From: Tetragonia tetragonoides
Lineage: Eukaryota > Streptophyta > Magnoliopsida > Caryophyllales > Aizoaceae
Direction: 5' to 3'
Assembly (NCBI GenBank): GCA_038025085.1
Contig: CM076147.1
Coordinates: 1,245,001-1,309,000, forward strand
Length of the DNA: 64,000 nt
Position numbers and translations under genes: made by a program. The notes below the pieces were generated by a model, which was not told the origin of the DNA, made no database searches, and saw nothing but the letters and a program-made list of their open reading frames with translations. This document shows positions 15,001-24,910 of this stretch, one piece after another (within the stretch, counting starts at the first letter, position 1; the number at the start of each line of letters is the position of its first letter).

Positions 15001-18000
15001 AGGGTTAGGTCTTTATTATCATAGATGATTTAAAATCCGCCTCTATGGAGGCACTGGGGTAATGTTGATGTAATATCTGGAAAGTTTCTAATCCCACTAA
15101 ATTAATTTACTCTGAGCTAGGATCACCTCTTTGTGGTAAATTTGTCTCACTGAAGTCTGCTAACAATGCTATGGTTGCCTGCTTTTTGCAGAAACAGCAG
15201 ATCCTATACACTGATGCAGGGGGTGAGGAATCACTGGATCATCAAAGGACTTGGATAAATGAAATTGTGTTGCTGCTGAATGCACTTGGAAATAGAAAAC
15301 CCTCACACTCCAATGTATGATGAAACTTTCTCTCAATATCAAAAGCTGGGCCATGTTAATAAACATACATGTACTTTTTTTCTTGTCTTTGACTGCTGTT
15401 GGCATGACATTTTTGTTGTTTTCATCCTTGTACTTGTTGCCTGTTGCCACACTTCAATTTCCACAGGAAGTATTGCATCTTCAACTTCGTCTGGGACAAA
15501 TTGGACTATCAAATAGCACTCTTGCAGAGGAATATGACAAAATACAGGATGAACTGCAAAAGTATTACTGCATATGCACAGAGGATGGTGAATAAGTTCT
15601 CCCTTTCGTTTCTCCCCTTTTGCTTCTTCCTTCCCCTGTCTGGTCATTTTTATGCGGCTAATATATTATTGCTTGATTTTCTTCTGTACAACGGGTTAAT
15701 AAATAGATGCATGGCAAAAGATGATATTTTTTCCATGTAGTTAAGAATAATAAACAAATGCTCATATTGTGAATGAAGATTGTGTATCATGGTATATATT
15801 GGTTTGCAAAAACGATTTCTCTGCTATAGTGGGGATTTTTGATATTTGATTTTCCTATCTATCGATTCATGTTCACATGAATCACATCTATTGAGGGGTC
15901 ATGTTTAGATAATAGCTTGATTTATTTGTAAAATAATGAGGCGGGAAACTGAACAATTAAAATAATACCAAGTTGGACACATTTTTTTTTAGGTAAAAAG
16001 GGAGTGTATTTATCAAGTATCAAAAGTAGCCCCAAAGGAGGACAAGTGTTCCTCCAAGAAGAGTCGAGTTACGAATTAGTCAAGCCCAATTACGTTGGAT
16101 CTGAGTAATAGATTAACTCCTAAATGCTCCATTAGCTCTAACCCATAACGACGCTGGGTAAGTTACTCTATCCCACACCAAATCAGCCGACATGGTCACG
16201 CCATTAAAGACCCGGGTATTCCATTCTAACCAAAGGCACCAAATAATAGCAAAGACCGCATTACGCCAAAGTAATCTCCTCTTCTTTCCCCTCCCATACT
16301 CCAGGCGCACTTAGAAGAACTCCACCACACTAGAAGGACAAACCCACGTCTCTCCCAAAAAAGCAAACAGCTGCCCCCAGATGCAGCGAGCAACGAAGTT
16401 CGACTATTCTGAGGGGCCTTTTTCTGCGTTGTGGGCCATACAGTGGAAGTGTGTTTTAGAATCTTTATTTTGTTACAACAAAAAGTAGCCCTGCCTCTTC
16501 TGTTGTTCCCCAGAACCAGCCATTTATACCATTTGGCAGTAGAGGTGAGTCCAATTCAAAAAGTTATTTTTGGTTGTCAGAGCTCAAACACACATCATTT
16601 TAAGGGGTTATAAAATCCAATTTTTTTATTTGATTTGGAAAATGGTTAGAATTTTATTCCATCCTCCAAAGGGGGCCAATGTGGCACCCTTGGTAATATC
16701 AAACTACAAGCTACAAGGTATACAATGTACAATATGCACTATAGACATCCCATACAAGGGATAAAATCCAATTTTTCCTACACACACTCTGTTTATTTCT
16801 ATGGTTCTCTTTCTAATGCAACCTTCAGTTCTATTTATATCTGTATTAGACTATTTTCATGGTTAGATATCTATATTTAGTCCGAAAGACAGATGAATTA
16901 TACAAGCTTTATATGTTACCTTTTACGTTTTTCTTTCTTTAGTCTCAACTTTAAAAGACACTTATAAATCATGTATATTTTCATATTGCAGGTCATGTAT
17001 GCTATGGACCCTTTATGGAACTTCCACTAGATTCCCAAGAAATTTCGATATGCTGCCTTTATTACTTCTCTTCTCTGAAACAGCCGTTGCTTGCCTCACT
17101 GGCTTTGTGTTGCTTATGTAAGAAATCCTCATCTTTTAAATTTAGCCTCTTAATGTTTCATCTAGCCATATGAAGATAGGAGAACAATGAATTAGGTATA
17201 CTACCATGAACACTTGGCATGTTTGTTTATGTTATGTCCACTAAGTGCAGATTGCACATAAATGGGATAAATTATGAGTAGATATTGCTAAGTACAGAGA
17301 AGACAGAATACTCGGGACAGGAATGGCCGAAAAGAAAAGAGGTTGAAGGAATGTTAGTCACACTTTAAGGAAAGGGAGGTCTTAGTATGTATCTTTTTCT
17401 AGCTACTTTGGGAATATGCCAAAAAGAGTAAACTTCTAGCTTGCTATCCAACGAATGTCCCCTTCCCAACGGGAGTTTGTCCATTCGAGCCTTAGTATTG
17501 GTGCTATGAGTAAAAAGACATGGGCGGTATTGGTGCGTTCTCAGAGACTTAAATGAGAGCTTCCGTTGGCTATACTTTGGTCTATTTGGTTGGAGAGGAA
17601 TTTGAGGGCCTTTTCCGAGGCTCAGAAGACTACTGATTATGTTTGGGATCACATAGTTTACCTGGCTTCCCTCTAGGCTAAGGCGGCGGGGGGGCCTTTA
17701 AGGGTGTCCCGCTGACCTTAGTTCAGTGCCATTGGCGATATATGTAGATACTTTATTGTTTGATACTCCCTCCGTTTCACAATATAAGGCGTATTTTGAC
17801 TTTATTTTTGTTTCACAATATAAGGCATATTTTGACTTTCAACACTTTCCAATGAGTATTTATTGCTAATTTTTCTACTCTACCCTTCCTTTTTCTTGTC
17901 ATTTACTTCTTTTCTCTCACCAATGTTGTATTTAATGATTAAGGATAGTTTAGTCTTTTTACCATCTCTTTTTCTTGAATTCACAATTTCTTAATTTGTG

Positions 18001-21000
18001 TGCAAAGTCAAAAAATGACTTATATTATGAAACGGAGGGAGTATTGAGTATGCCTTATCCTCCACCTTTTTGTATTCTTTGACAATTGATTAATTAAAAA
18101 TTTTCTTATCAAAAAAAAAAAAAAAGATAACAGCTGTTCGCAACAATTAGCTGAAACTGTGATTTGTCCAGCTATTGGACCTTTCTCCATGTATCGTATC
18201 CTAGCAGTTTTGTAATGACTTATTTAGCAGGAGGCAAATGCTTTTATTCTTCAGCAAAAAAAAAGAATTAAGTTTGATAACAGAATTATCAAAAAGAAAG
18301 GAGGTTCTTCTTTAGCAATGATGAATATTTCGTTATTCTATTCATTCTTCTGATCTCAGCTCATTCCTTGGACCCATTCGTCTTGCTTCGGATCATAGAA
18401 GTCCTACACTCGGCTTACAGGGCTGGTCGCATCCAGCTTGCAGACTACATCAGTTTCTTCGTCACCATACTTTCACAATATGAAGTTATCCCTGGTATGT
18501 AATGTTGCATGTACATATTTTCTGAAATTCTGGGGTAGTCATGTTTTGTTCGTCTATTAAACTGGAATTTGAGTCTCTCTGTTATTGCTGGTTCTGAGAA
18601 TTTGTTCTGATAATATATTTGCGTGCAATCTGTAATTAGAATTACAGAGCCATCACAATCATCATTTGTTAGGGTCGTGTAATCTTAAAGATGTAAGACG
18701 GTGTTGGTCATAAAATTTTAGTTGCAGCAGTGGGTGGGGGTGAAGGGGTCGGAGTGCGGTCGGACGGTGACAGTCACACTTGTCACCCACAAAATTTTAA
18801 GTGCCATTGTAAGGTGATTTGGTAACACTATGCAAGTTTACAACTATTCTGGAAAGGGAGCTAATTGGGCCTTCGTATCAATTTGGACAACTCCTGGTAG
18901 CTCATCACATCTTCCCCTTTAAAGCTGTTATGTCAGAACTCAGAAGTACATCAACTTACCAAGAAGCAGTGGCAGATCTAGGATTCTAGAATTGGGTATG
19001 CACATTTATAACATAGCACATTGTCTATCTAGCCTCTTTGTGGGCTAAGGCTGCTGGTTGCTTTAGAAGTTATCCTGTAACACAGGTTATGCTTCATTGG
19101 GCTGAGTTGTAAATAGTTTCCTTTGAGGACTCATCCTCTGATGTTGTACTTTTCTGGATATCGATAAAACTTTTTCTTTATCTAAAAAACATAGTGAATC
19201 CAACCTTTGAAACTCAATTTGATTTGCATTTACGCTGCTTTCATCATCAAAAAGTAATTTCAAGCTTGTTAAGAGGGGGGGGGGAAGTATTAAGCTGATT
19301 CTGTGATAGAATTAAAATATAATACAGAATTATACAAGTGGGGAGAAAATGGGAAAAAAAAAGTCATGGCATAAACTATTTAAATTATTTTTAATCACTA
19401 AGGCATAAACATTTAAGAAAGCCAAAAAGTATGCATTGTTTTCCTTTTCTTTTTCGTGTTTGAGCAACAGAAACTTTCAGAGTCAAATAATCAGAATTCA
19501 GAAGTTAAATTTTCTAAAGTAGGGCCAAGCCTAAGTGGGCTTGCCACATTGCTTTTCTCGGTAAAGAGAGAGGTATACGAGGCATGTATTCAGTAATAGA
19601 CTATTAAGATTGGGCTTGTAATTGTAGGTGTGCAGTCGGCAGTAATACTAATTGAACTGATGTTTTTTTGGGGCTGTATTGTGGATATGCACGTGCAACA
19701 ATTTTATTTTATTTTTTTAGATAAGAAAATGCTTGCCCTAATAAAAATCAGAATTTCATCTTAAGAGGACGAGGAGTCTAATTACAGATCAGCCCATAAC
19801 CTGTGTAACAGGATAGCTTGGCAAACACCCAGCAGCCTTAGCCCACAAAGAGGCTAAGTAACCGTTTGGTTCACTTTGGACTTATCCACGTATTGGAAAT
19901 TGGAACTTCTTGGGGCGTGCCAAATTGTTTGGTTGACACAACTTCCTGCAGGAAGTTCCACTTATGCAAGGGGACTAGGTAAGCAACTTCCCCCATTTTG
20001 TGGGCACTCGTGTTTTGCTTTGTCAACCATCATCCACGAAGTAGACTACCCTATCTTGGTCGAAAGAAAGTTGGTTTGGAGCATCAATCTGAGCAAGTGA
20101 GCTGATAAACTCTCCCAGAAACTCGTGAACGAATCTAATGGCGTTGTTCGCTTAAGCTAATTGGATTCCTAATCAAGTATTAGGGTTGCTCATGACTTGG
20201 GCTAGTACACTTGGGCCTCCTTCCTCTCATTAAGATGCCCTTTGCAAGGTTTGCCAAATGATTGAACATTTGGACCCTTTCACCATGGGTGGCCTTAGCC
20301 ATGGCCAATTGGTGGGCATCTCCAATTATTTTATTTCCGAAAATTTGCTATTTTGTTTCTCTTACTCTCCAAAGAATTGACTCCAGCATTGTAGGTTAGG
20401 AATTTGACTGGGAGTGATGAGGGGCTAGCATAATCTAGTCATTTGCCTATTGGGGGGGGGGGGGGGGTTGCAGCACTGGATTTGAGGATGATCATTATAC
20501 CTAGGGTGATTGCCACCAATGGGGTGATACTTAAAAGAACTCAATGTCTATGGGGTATGCCGGAGACTCAATCATGTGGGGGGTGGCCTGTTGAAGGAAA
20601 TGGTTAGGGGTCTGCTAATATTGGCTGAAATAAGGGTTTTCCTTCCATTAGTACTAATTCTATGTCCGGCTTACGTGCATGTATGTGATGAAGTCAACAT
20701 AATAATTCCTGTTCGTTTAATTTTTATAATCATATGATTCGTTTTAGGATACCACTTTCTAATTTCTTTTTCCCCGATGGTTGAACCGCCTTAAAGCTGA
20801 ATAATCGTCTAATTTGACCCTTACTCAATCACTTGTTTGCTCCAAGTTTGAGAAGGGGAGATGGTTGTCACTACTATATTTTCCTAGATTAACAAAATGG
20901 ATGTCATATTAAGTAAAAATTAGGCCTTTTTATGCTTAAAGGGGTTAAATATTTTTAAAGGGTTGTTTTTTTAAAAGAAAATCAAACGGTTGTTTCTTAA

Positions 21001-23437
21001 ATTATGACATTTAAACAATTTCCGTTCGCATTGTGGGCTCTGATTTGACCGATTTTAAAAGGGGTCTTCAAGTGAATCTACCCCTACTCGTGTGTGTGTG
21101 CACGTGTGTGTACGTATGTGTGTATGTCGGTTTGGTCTGTGGATGTGTATCTTTACAAACAAGGAGTATCATAGAAATTTAACAAAGGGCTTTCGTGATT
21201 AATTTGTGTCTTGACATTTTGTTGCAGATAAAACATATTCTGAAATAGCGAACAATGGGATGGTGTCTAACCAAGTGACTTTTAGATCAGTCACTGGTGT
21301 TATATGCTCTTTCTTGTTTCAGATGGGAGATCAATCTCTAGTTCATCAAATATTAGAGCAAGTTGTGCTGGATCTTACAGTGAGTCAACTTAACTTGTTC
21401 ACACTTCACACAGCTCGTACTTATGTGGAATCCTTCTTTTAGTTCCATAGGCTGACACTCTAAACCTCAGTTGTTGGAATACTGATTATTGATTTATCTT
21501 TTAAATGAAAAATATATTCTGGTCAGGGGCTTCAACGCCTTCAAGTGAGAACTGACTATAATAATCTTTATCACTCCTCAGTCATGCAAGTTACCTCTGG
21601 ACAACACTTGTGCATTGATGAGAATGCTTACAACGGTGGACTCGAGACCTACGCGACTGTCAGAGAAAAGCATCATTGTTCTAAGTGATATTCTTTTCAG
21701 TTACTTTATCGATGTGGCACTTGTGAGTTTCTTTGTTTCAACACTCTCACCTATCTCTCTCTCTCTCCTTCCCTGTCCCTCTGTGTGCACGCGTGTTTGA
21801 TGTAGATGTTAGCTTCCAAAAGCCGGTTTGTACAATTTGCATGTGTGTGCCTGTTCACATTCTTTTGTCGGTCAAAATTATATCTGACAACAGCTCCTGG
21901 TAAGATGCCTTTTTCTTTTTCACAATAATTGTCGCGACTGTCAAATATGGAGTTGCCTTTGGCTTGTGATAGCTACAGGTTGCAATGTCTTTGCTGCTAG
22001 TTTTTTAAGTGTTTCAGACTTGAAATTTAGCATTTTATCATTGCACTGCTCAAGTTGGTGTAGATATTAAACTTGCAGTTTATTATTATAGTGCTAATTT
22101 GCTCAAAAATAACTGGACAATTCCATCCTGTATTAGTCCTTCCTGCATTATCTCTTTTCATAAGATTATGAATTATGATACTGGTAGGAGGGGGCGGGAG
22201 GGTAAGTTGTGGTGGAGGTGTGCGTCTATGGCCATTCTGTGGTGTATTTGGCTAGAGCGGAATTCGAGGATTTTCTCCGCGTCTGAGAAAACAGTTGATT
22301 ATGTTTGGGATCACGCTGTTTACTTAGCATCACTTTGGGCTAAGGCAACGGGGGCATTCAAGGGTGTCCCGCTTACTCTAGTTCATCTACAGTGGCGGGA
22401 CTTGTAGATATTTTTTGCTTTCCTTCTGAGGACTTCTTGTCCTCCACCTTTTTGTATTCTTTCATTGATTCATTAATAAAAACTTTCTTATCTAAAAAAT
22501 AAAAAAAAATGAATTATGATACTCTTTGGGCCGAGAGTAGGAAAACCTTTTGTGCACTTGCTTGAGAGAACTGTCGAGTATTCAATGATTTTCTTTTTCT
22601 TCAAACAATCATTTTGTCTTTTTCTTTTTCTTTTTTGTATCTTGATTATACAATTCAGCTTTTGTGGATATGTCCATATTTTCTTCTCAGTTTTCAACAT
22701 TGAGCTTCAAATAAAGATCATTGAATTTCTCTGCTTTGATGCAGTTGTTTCCAGAAGATGACAAGGAGTACACAAAGTCCAATAGCACATGCATGTGGCG
22801 ATATTATCTCCTACCTTGCTTTCTTCTGATGGATAGGAGCACCACACTTTTGAACCGTCTGATATATAAAATGGGATCTGCGACAGCGGAATCATGTGAC
22901 TTACCTTTTTTGAGAGACACTCAAGTCACACAAGATCGTCTAAGGAGGATAGAGGCAATTGTTACTGTCATTTCAATGATATGCAAAGATGTTAAAATGC
23001 AGAGAGTTATTCTTTCATGCAAGGCCAAGATTGATGACTTGTTACAGAGAATACTCTCAATACAGGTATGTGTAACGGTTAATTACTGCCATATGTTGTT
23101 TTCTTTTCCCTCTGGACGAATGTGATACCTTTCTTTTGAGGGGTTGAATAACTTTGAAGCACTCAATTTTCTTGAAATGATCAATCTGTCGAGATTCTCT
23201 TTCTCGGGGAGAAGCTGAAATTGACAGATAAGCTTCCGTTTGAGCAAATTGTGGCTTTTCATAGTTTAAGAATGGTACATAAGATCATCCATGACCACAC
23301 ACGCTAATTGGCCGGTTGTTTGCTTGAAGCAGTCTTCAACGATCGGCAACGTGAGCATCGAACAACAGCATAAGGTACAACGTACAGTTGAGAGGTTAAA
23401 GAATGTGATTAGTGAGATATCCAGCATGACGTCTTGA
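1..23437 (+). CDS. TEX10/Ipi1-like ARM-repeat protein, 5'-truncated by window edge
   Basis: Exons: <1-211, 1580-1708, 12061-12180, 12756-12842, 15192-15314, 15467-15587, 16992-17117, 18360-18494, 21228-21379, 21582-21722, 22745-23065, 23333-23437 (TGA). All have GT/AG borders and matching phases and give the C-terminal 589 aa. Recognisable stretches are LSILQSIDLVVQYFVYG (exon 1), LHLQLRLGQ (exon 6), CYGPFMELPLDSQE (exon 7), RIIEVLHSAYRAG (exon 8), DSRPTRLSEKSI (exon 10) and WRYYLLPCFLLMDRS (exon 11). From memory these match the plant TEX10-like family; the N-terminal Ipi1 domain would lie left of the window. Yeast Ipi1 and animal TEX10 act in the nuclear Rix1/PELP1 complex that matures pre-60S ribosomes; the plant role is inferred from that. 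Intron 2 is 10.35 kb because of LINE insertions. Codons in the exons show no stop or frameshift, so the gene looks functional despite the insertions. An AP-5 beta subunit was considered and rejected. Confidence 0.75.
321..677. mobile_element. CATGGT-ended element filled with GATACGGCC-type repeats
   Basis: It lies in intron 1 of the TEX10-like gene. The ends are CATGGT and ACCATG, flanked by GGTGGGGG at 313-320 and 678-685 (extendable to 9 bp on one reading). The interior is an irregular array of CCGATACGG and GGCCGATA units, far more GC- and CpG-rich than its surroundings. The 8-9 bp duplication suggests a hAT- or Mutator-type non-autonomous element. No coding capacity is visible. Confidence 0.6.
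2281..2459. mobile_element. Small MITE with CCTATGTTGCTC ends
   Basis: The left end CCTATGTTGCTCAGACTC mirrors the right end GAGTCCGAGTAACATGG. The size of about 180 bp and the terminal inverted repeat fit a MITE; elements with this terminal motif are common in dicot introns. It sits in intron 2 of the TEX10-like gene. No clear target duplication is visible. Confidence 0.55.
2800..4150 (+). mobile_element. LINE fragment, C-terminal RT/zf-RVT part, degenerate
   Basis: In broken frames it encodes the part of LINE ORF2 downstream of the reverse transcriptase, including a WNLHLRRAPQD segment matching GSWDLHLRRPPRD of the long LINE at 5.6-11.9 kb, and a zf-RVT-like stretch (KAKVPLKVLAFVWTLALD...VCLMCRANSE). 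It ends in A-rich sequence near 4140-4150. It lies in sense orientation within intron 2. The left boundary is not resolved and no target duplication was found. Confidence 0.65.
3211..3330 (+). repeat. 60-bp tandem duplication inside LINE fragment
   Basis: Two units of exactly 60 bp (3211-3270 and 3271-3330) both begin GGGTCTTGGAATCT and differ at several positions. The unit encodes the WNLHLRRA segment of ORF2. The long LINE has a single copy at the matching place. Confidence 0.8.
5350..5481 (-). mobile_element. 5'-truncated antisense LINE copy with 24-bp target duplication
   Basis: About 132 bp matching the 3' end of the LINE family (complement of the TTTGTATTCTTTCAA region) is flanked by identical 24-bp direct repeats at 5326-5349 and 5482-5505. 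The pattern fits target-primed reverse transcription with severe 5' truncation. It lies about 100 bp from the left end of the full-length LINE. Confidence 0.7.
5729..9325 (-). pseudogene. LINE ORF2: endonuclease, reverse transcriptase, zf-RVT; broken
   Basis: Translation opens at 9325 and runs 775 aa. The N-terminal APE-type endonuclease has SWNVNGLG (residues 5-12), GGDFNV (138-143) and SDHFPL (221-226). The reverse transcriptase has GLRQGDPLSPFLF and the catalytic FADD at about residue 685. The frame is lost near 7030-7045 (one base missing in a T run on the coding strand) and is regained near 6840 (one extra T); between them the original frame meets a stop at 6998. The rest (6814-5729) is open and holds the zf-RVT zinc-binding region (CVMC...H...C) and a conserved tail. 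ORF2 proteins nick target DNA and copy the element RNA; this copy would yield an enzyme truncated after the RT core. Confidence 0.9.
9322..11722 (-). pseudogene. LINE ORF1 (RNA-binding/gag-like), broken
   Basis: It starts at 11722 (MAFRFAADRKTF) and runs 323 codons to a TGA at 10753-10751. The same frame resumes directly after it (10675-10319, arginine-rich) and again down to about 10034. An acidic segment (DVDEDDLLSSLDGDEDLL) follows in another frame at 10040-9850, and the last part (9813-9322) lies in the third frame and ends at the ORF2 start. The lesions are therefore at least two nonsense codons and two frame changes. The N-terminal part resembles plant L1 ORF1 proteins in size and position; a CxxC pair (CLQCG) is present but no full CCHC knuckle. 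Assignment rests mainly on location before ORF2. Confidence 0.65.
12490..12577 (+). mobile_element. LINE 3'-end remnant
   Basis: It contains the family 3' signature (GTGAGGACTCCTTGTCCTC, then TTTCAATAAAATTTCTCTTTATCTA). It lies in intron 3 of the TEX10-like gene. The left edge is uncertain, and no coding sequence remains. Confidence 0.55.
13870..14170 (+). mobile_element. LINE ORF2 zf-RVT fragment
   Basis: It reads IKIKDFTWISALIRVIKNNLLLRTEV then CPNVCGPCLSDGENHELFVLQCPF, the zf-RVT pattern (C..C...H...C) that follows plant LINE reverse transcriptases. It is sense-oriented in intron 4. Sequence differs from the long LINE, so it comes from another subfamily. Confidence 0.6.
14340..15030 (+). 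repeat. Diverged direct duplication of a LINE-like 3' end
   Basis: Two copies, about 14340-14690 and 14691-15030, share the order: TTTGGACAA/GTGGACAATG start, GGGTTTTTGCT, TCCAGGGAGT/TCCAGAGAGT, CTTCGTGTCTTCTAG-like, an A-rich stretch, then AGCTA...GAGGTA...GGCCCAAA. Both carry the same non-coding tail, suggesting two successive insertions or a tandem duplication of a LINE 3' region in intron 4. Confidence 0.55.
15980..16405 (-). mobile_element. Antisense 5'-truncated LINE copy
   Basis: The left end is a poly-T tail followed by TAGGTAAAAAGG. The minus strand encodes RLLWRNAVFAIIWCLWLEWNTRVFNGV then LVWDRVTYPASLWVRANGAF, the conserved ORF2 C-terminus also present in the long LINE (LWRCACLAILWCTWLERNSRIF). 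It lies in intron 6. Confidence 0.75.
17480..18125 (+). mobile_element. LINE 3' fragment split by a Stowaway MITE
   Basis: The ORF2 C-terminus is readable with lesions (IWLERNLRAFSEAQKTTDYVWDHIVYLASL-type sequence around 17580-17680), followed by a 3' untranslated part and poly-A at 18110-18125. The MITE at 17766-18041 interrupts the 3' untranslated part. The fragment lies in intron 7. Confidence 0.7.
17766..18041. mobile_element. Stowaway-like (Tc1/mariner) MITE
   Basis: The terminal inverted repeats are CTCCCTCCGTTTCACAATAT and its complement, flanked by TA on both sides (17764-17765 and 18042-18043). The left part contains an internal duplication of TTTCACAATATAAGGC. CTCCCTCCGT ends with TA duplication are the hallmark of Stowaway elements in plants. 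Confidence 0.9.
19015..19190 (+). mobile_element. Short 5'-truncated LINE copy
   Basis: It contains the ORF2 tail (SLWAKAAGCFR-type), the 3' signature GAGGACTCATCCTCTGATG and TTCTTTATCTAAAAAA. AACATAG occurs at both edges, a possible short target duplication. It lies in intron 8. Confidence 0.65.
19703..19860 (-). mobile_element. Short antisense LINE copy
   Basis: It reads as the reverse complement of the copy at 19015-19190: TTTTTTTAGATAAGAAAATG at the left, then the complement of the GAGGACGAGGAGTC region and of the SLWAKAAG tail (AGCCTTAGCCCACAAAGAGG). It ends near 19860. The two copies could pair as an inverted repeat in the pre-mRNA. Confidence 0.65.
20452..20467 (+). repeat. G16 homopolymer
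   Basis: Sixteen consecutive G residues in intron 8 of the TEX10-like gene. Length may be inaccurate in any assembly. Confidence 0.9.
22183..22508 (+). mobile_element. 5'-truncated LINE with 15-bp target duplication
   Basis: Perfect 15-bp direct repeats ATGAATTATGATACT flank it at 22168-22182 and 22509-22523. The body encodes the ORF2 C-terminus almost intact (LWWRCASMAILWCIWLERN...VWDHAVYLASLWAKATGAF) and ends with a 3' untranslated region and poly-A. It lies in intron 10. Very similar in protein to the long LINE tail, so a recent insertion of the same family. Confidence 0.9.
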
Positions 23438-24099
23438 TATAAAAGGAAACTCGAGCCAAGAAATACAACCCTCCTGGTTTTCCATCGAAGGTGCCACAAG
23501 GTATGAACCTGTTTTATATCCTGGTTATATTCATTCTACTTAACTTTCTTAGTGTTCTTCTTAATCTATTTTATTGATTGAATACAATATGCTATATTCC
23601 CCGCCGGAATACGACTCTATTGCCCTCTGATTTTGGGGCAGCTGGCTGTTCAAGTGAATTACTATTGTAATGATGAAAACAAGAGCATGATTCTCATTAA
23701 ATGTGCGGCATATGAGGCTTCTTATTTTTGGCTAGTGAGTAACTCATGTAGCAATGAATGTTTTAATACCAAGAATAAAAGAAACACTTGAAACTAGAAC
23801 TTTCTTGCTGGTCATATAATTCTAGAAGATTATGTTACTTCAAATTGGTTAGCAAGGCTATGAACATAACACATTTGACCATTTACGTTGCTGATTGTTC
23901 TTTTAGTGCTCACTTTTTCTCTTCCTCAGCAGCTTAGCTTACTATTACCCCTTGAAAAAGGTCAGGTAGCTTTGATGATGCTTAGAATAGCGAATGCCCA
24001 TTCACTAGTTGTATTCAAGTAAGCTGTAATATTCGTTTTCACCAGGCCTTCATCTCACTGAGCTTGTCATCTAGCGAGGATACCCTGAAGAGAGGGAAA

Positions 24100-24910
24100 T
24101 CACTCTAGTTGTTGTCTCTGAAGGGGAATATCTCCTCATATCTTCAGATCTATAAAGCTCCAATGTCTGCTTTCCACTCCAATGTCGGTGAGTCTTGGGA
24201 TCTTCATCTGCGTAGAGATCCTCCTTGCTTGATATTTTTAGACATCCTACCTCTACTAATGATTCCCGGGTTTGGGCTGAGGATCCATCAAAGATTGTTT
24301 CTTCAAGTAACTTGTTCATCATCTTACCCTCCTCCACAAAAGTCTCCTATTTCTTTCGATTTTAGTTGTTGTCTCTGAAGGGGAATATCTCCTCCTCATA
24401 TCTTCAGATCTATAAAGCTCCAATGTCTGCTTTCCACTCCAATGTCGGTGAGTATTGGGATCTTCATCTGCGTAGAGATCCTCCTTGCTTGATGTTTTTA
24501 GACACTATTCATCCTACCTCTACTAATTCCGGGTTTGGGCTGAGGATCCATCAAAGATTGTTTCTTCAAGTAACTTGTTCATCATCTTACCCTCCTCCAC
24601 AAAAGTCTCCTATTTCTTTGCCCGAGTACAAAATCTAAGGTTCTCCCAAAGGTGTGTTCATTTGTTTGGGCTACTGTTGGAGGAAATGCGGGCTCTCTTA
24701 TACAATTTTTTCTGCATAAAAAAAAGTCAGTTTGGATGTTTACCTTGATGTATGGGTGGTTAAGAAAGAATGCCTTGATGAGTTGTCTGCTTCTTGATAC
24801 AGAAATCACCAACATTTCTCTTCTTAAAGGGAGGTTTTCAAACTATAGCTTGACGTCTTGGGCTACTGTTGGTGGAAATGCCGGGTTTGCTTTCTGCCAT
24901 GTCCATTTCC
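24100..24910 (+). mobile_element. Rearranged LINE ORF2 fragment
   Basis: Readable pieces such as ESWDLHLRRDPP and FGLRIHQRLFLQVTCSSSYPPPQKSP correspond to the region between RT and zf-RVT in the long LINE (GSWDLHLRRPPRD...). Later, KSKVLPKVCSFVWATV-like sequence at 24625-24680 matches the zf-RVT entry. Frames are broken throughout. Confidence 0.6.
24108..24620 (+). repeat. Two-copy tandem duplication of about 256 bp
   Basis: Copies at about 24108-24365 and 24366-24620 both begin TTGTTGTCTCTGAAGGGG and end with TCCTATTTCTTT. They are nearly identical apart from small indels (a CCT repeat and an ATTC insertion), so the duplication is young compared with the LINE fragment it affects. Confidence 0.85.

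Noticed and set aside
21527..21544. 18-nt microexon (GLQRLQ) in the TEX10-like gene
   Set aside because: In frame with AG/GT borders, but direct joining of 21379 to 21582 gives the length expected from remembered relatives. Transcript data would settle it.
21806..21899. Open exon-like stretch MLASKSRFVQFACV...TAP
   Set aside because: It leaves one extra base that does not fit the next exon at 22745, while 21722 joins 22745 in phase 0 and gives FIDVALLFPEDD, consistent with the family.
1..23437. Identification as AP-5 complex beta subunit
   Set aside because: First thought from length and helical look, but remembered AP-5 beta motifs are absent, whereas several blocks match the plant TEX10-like family.
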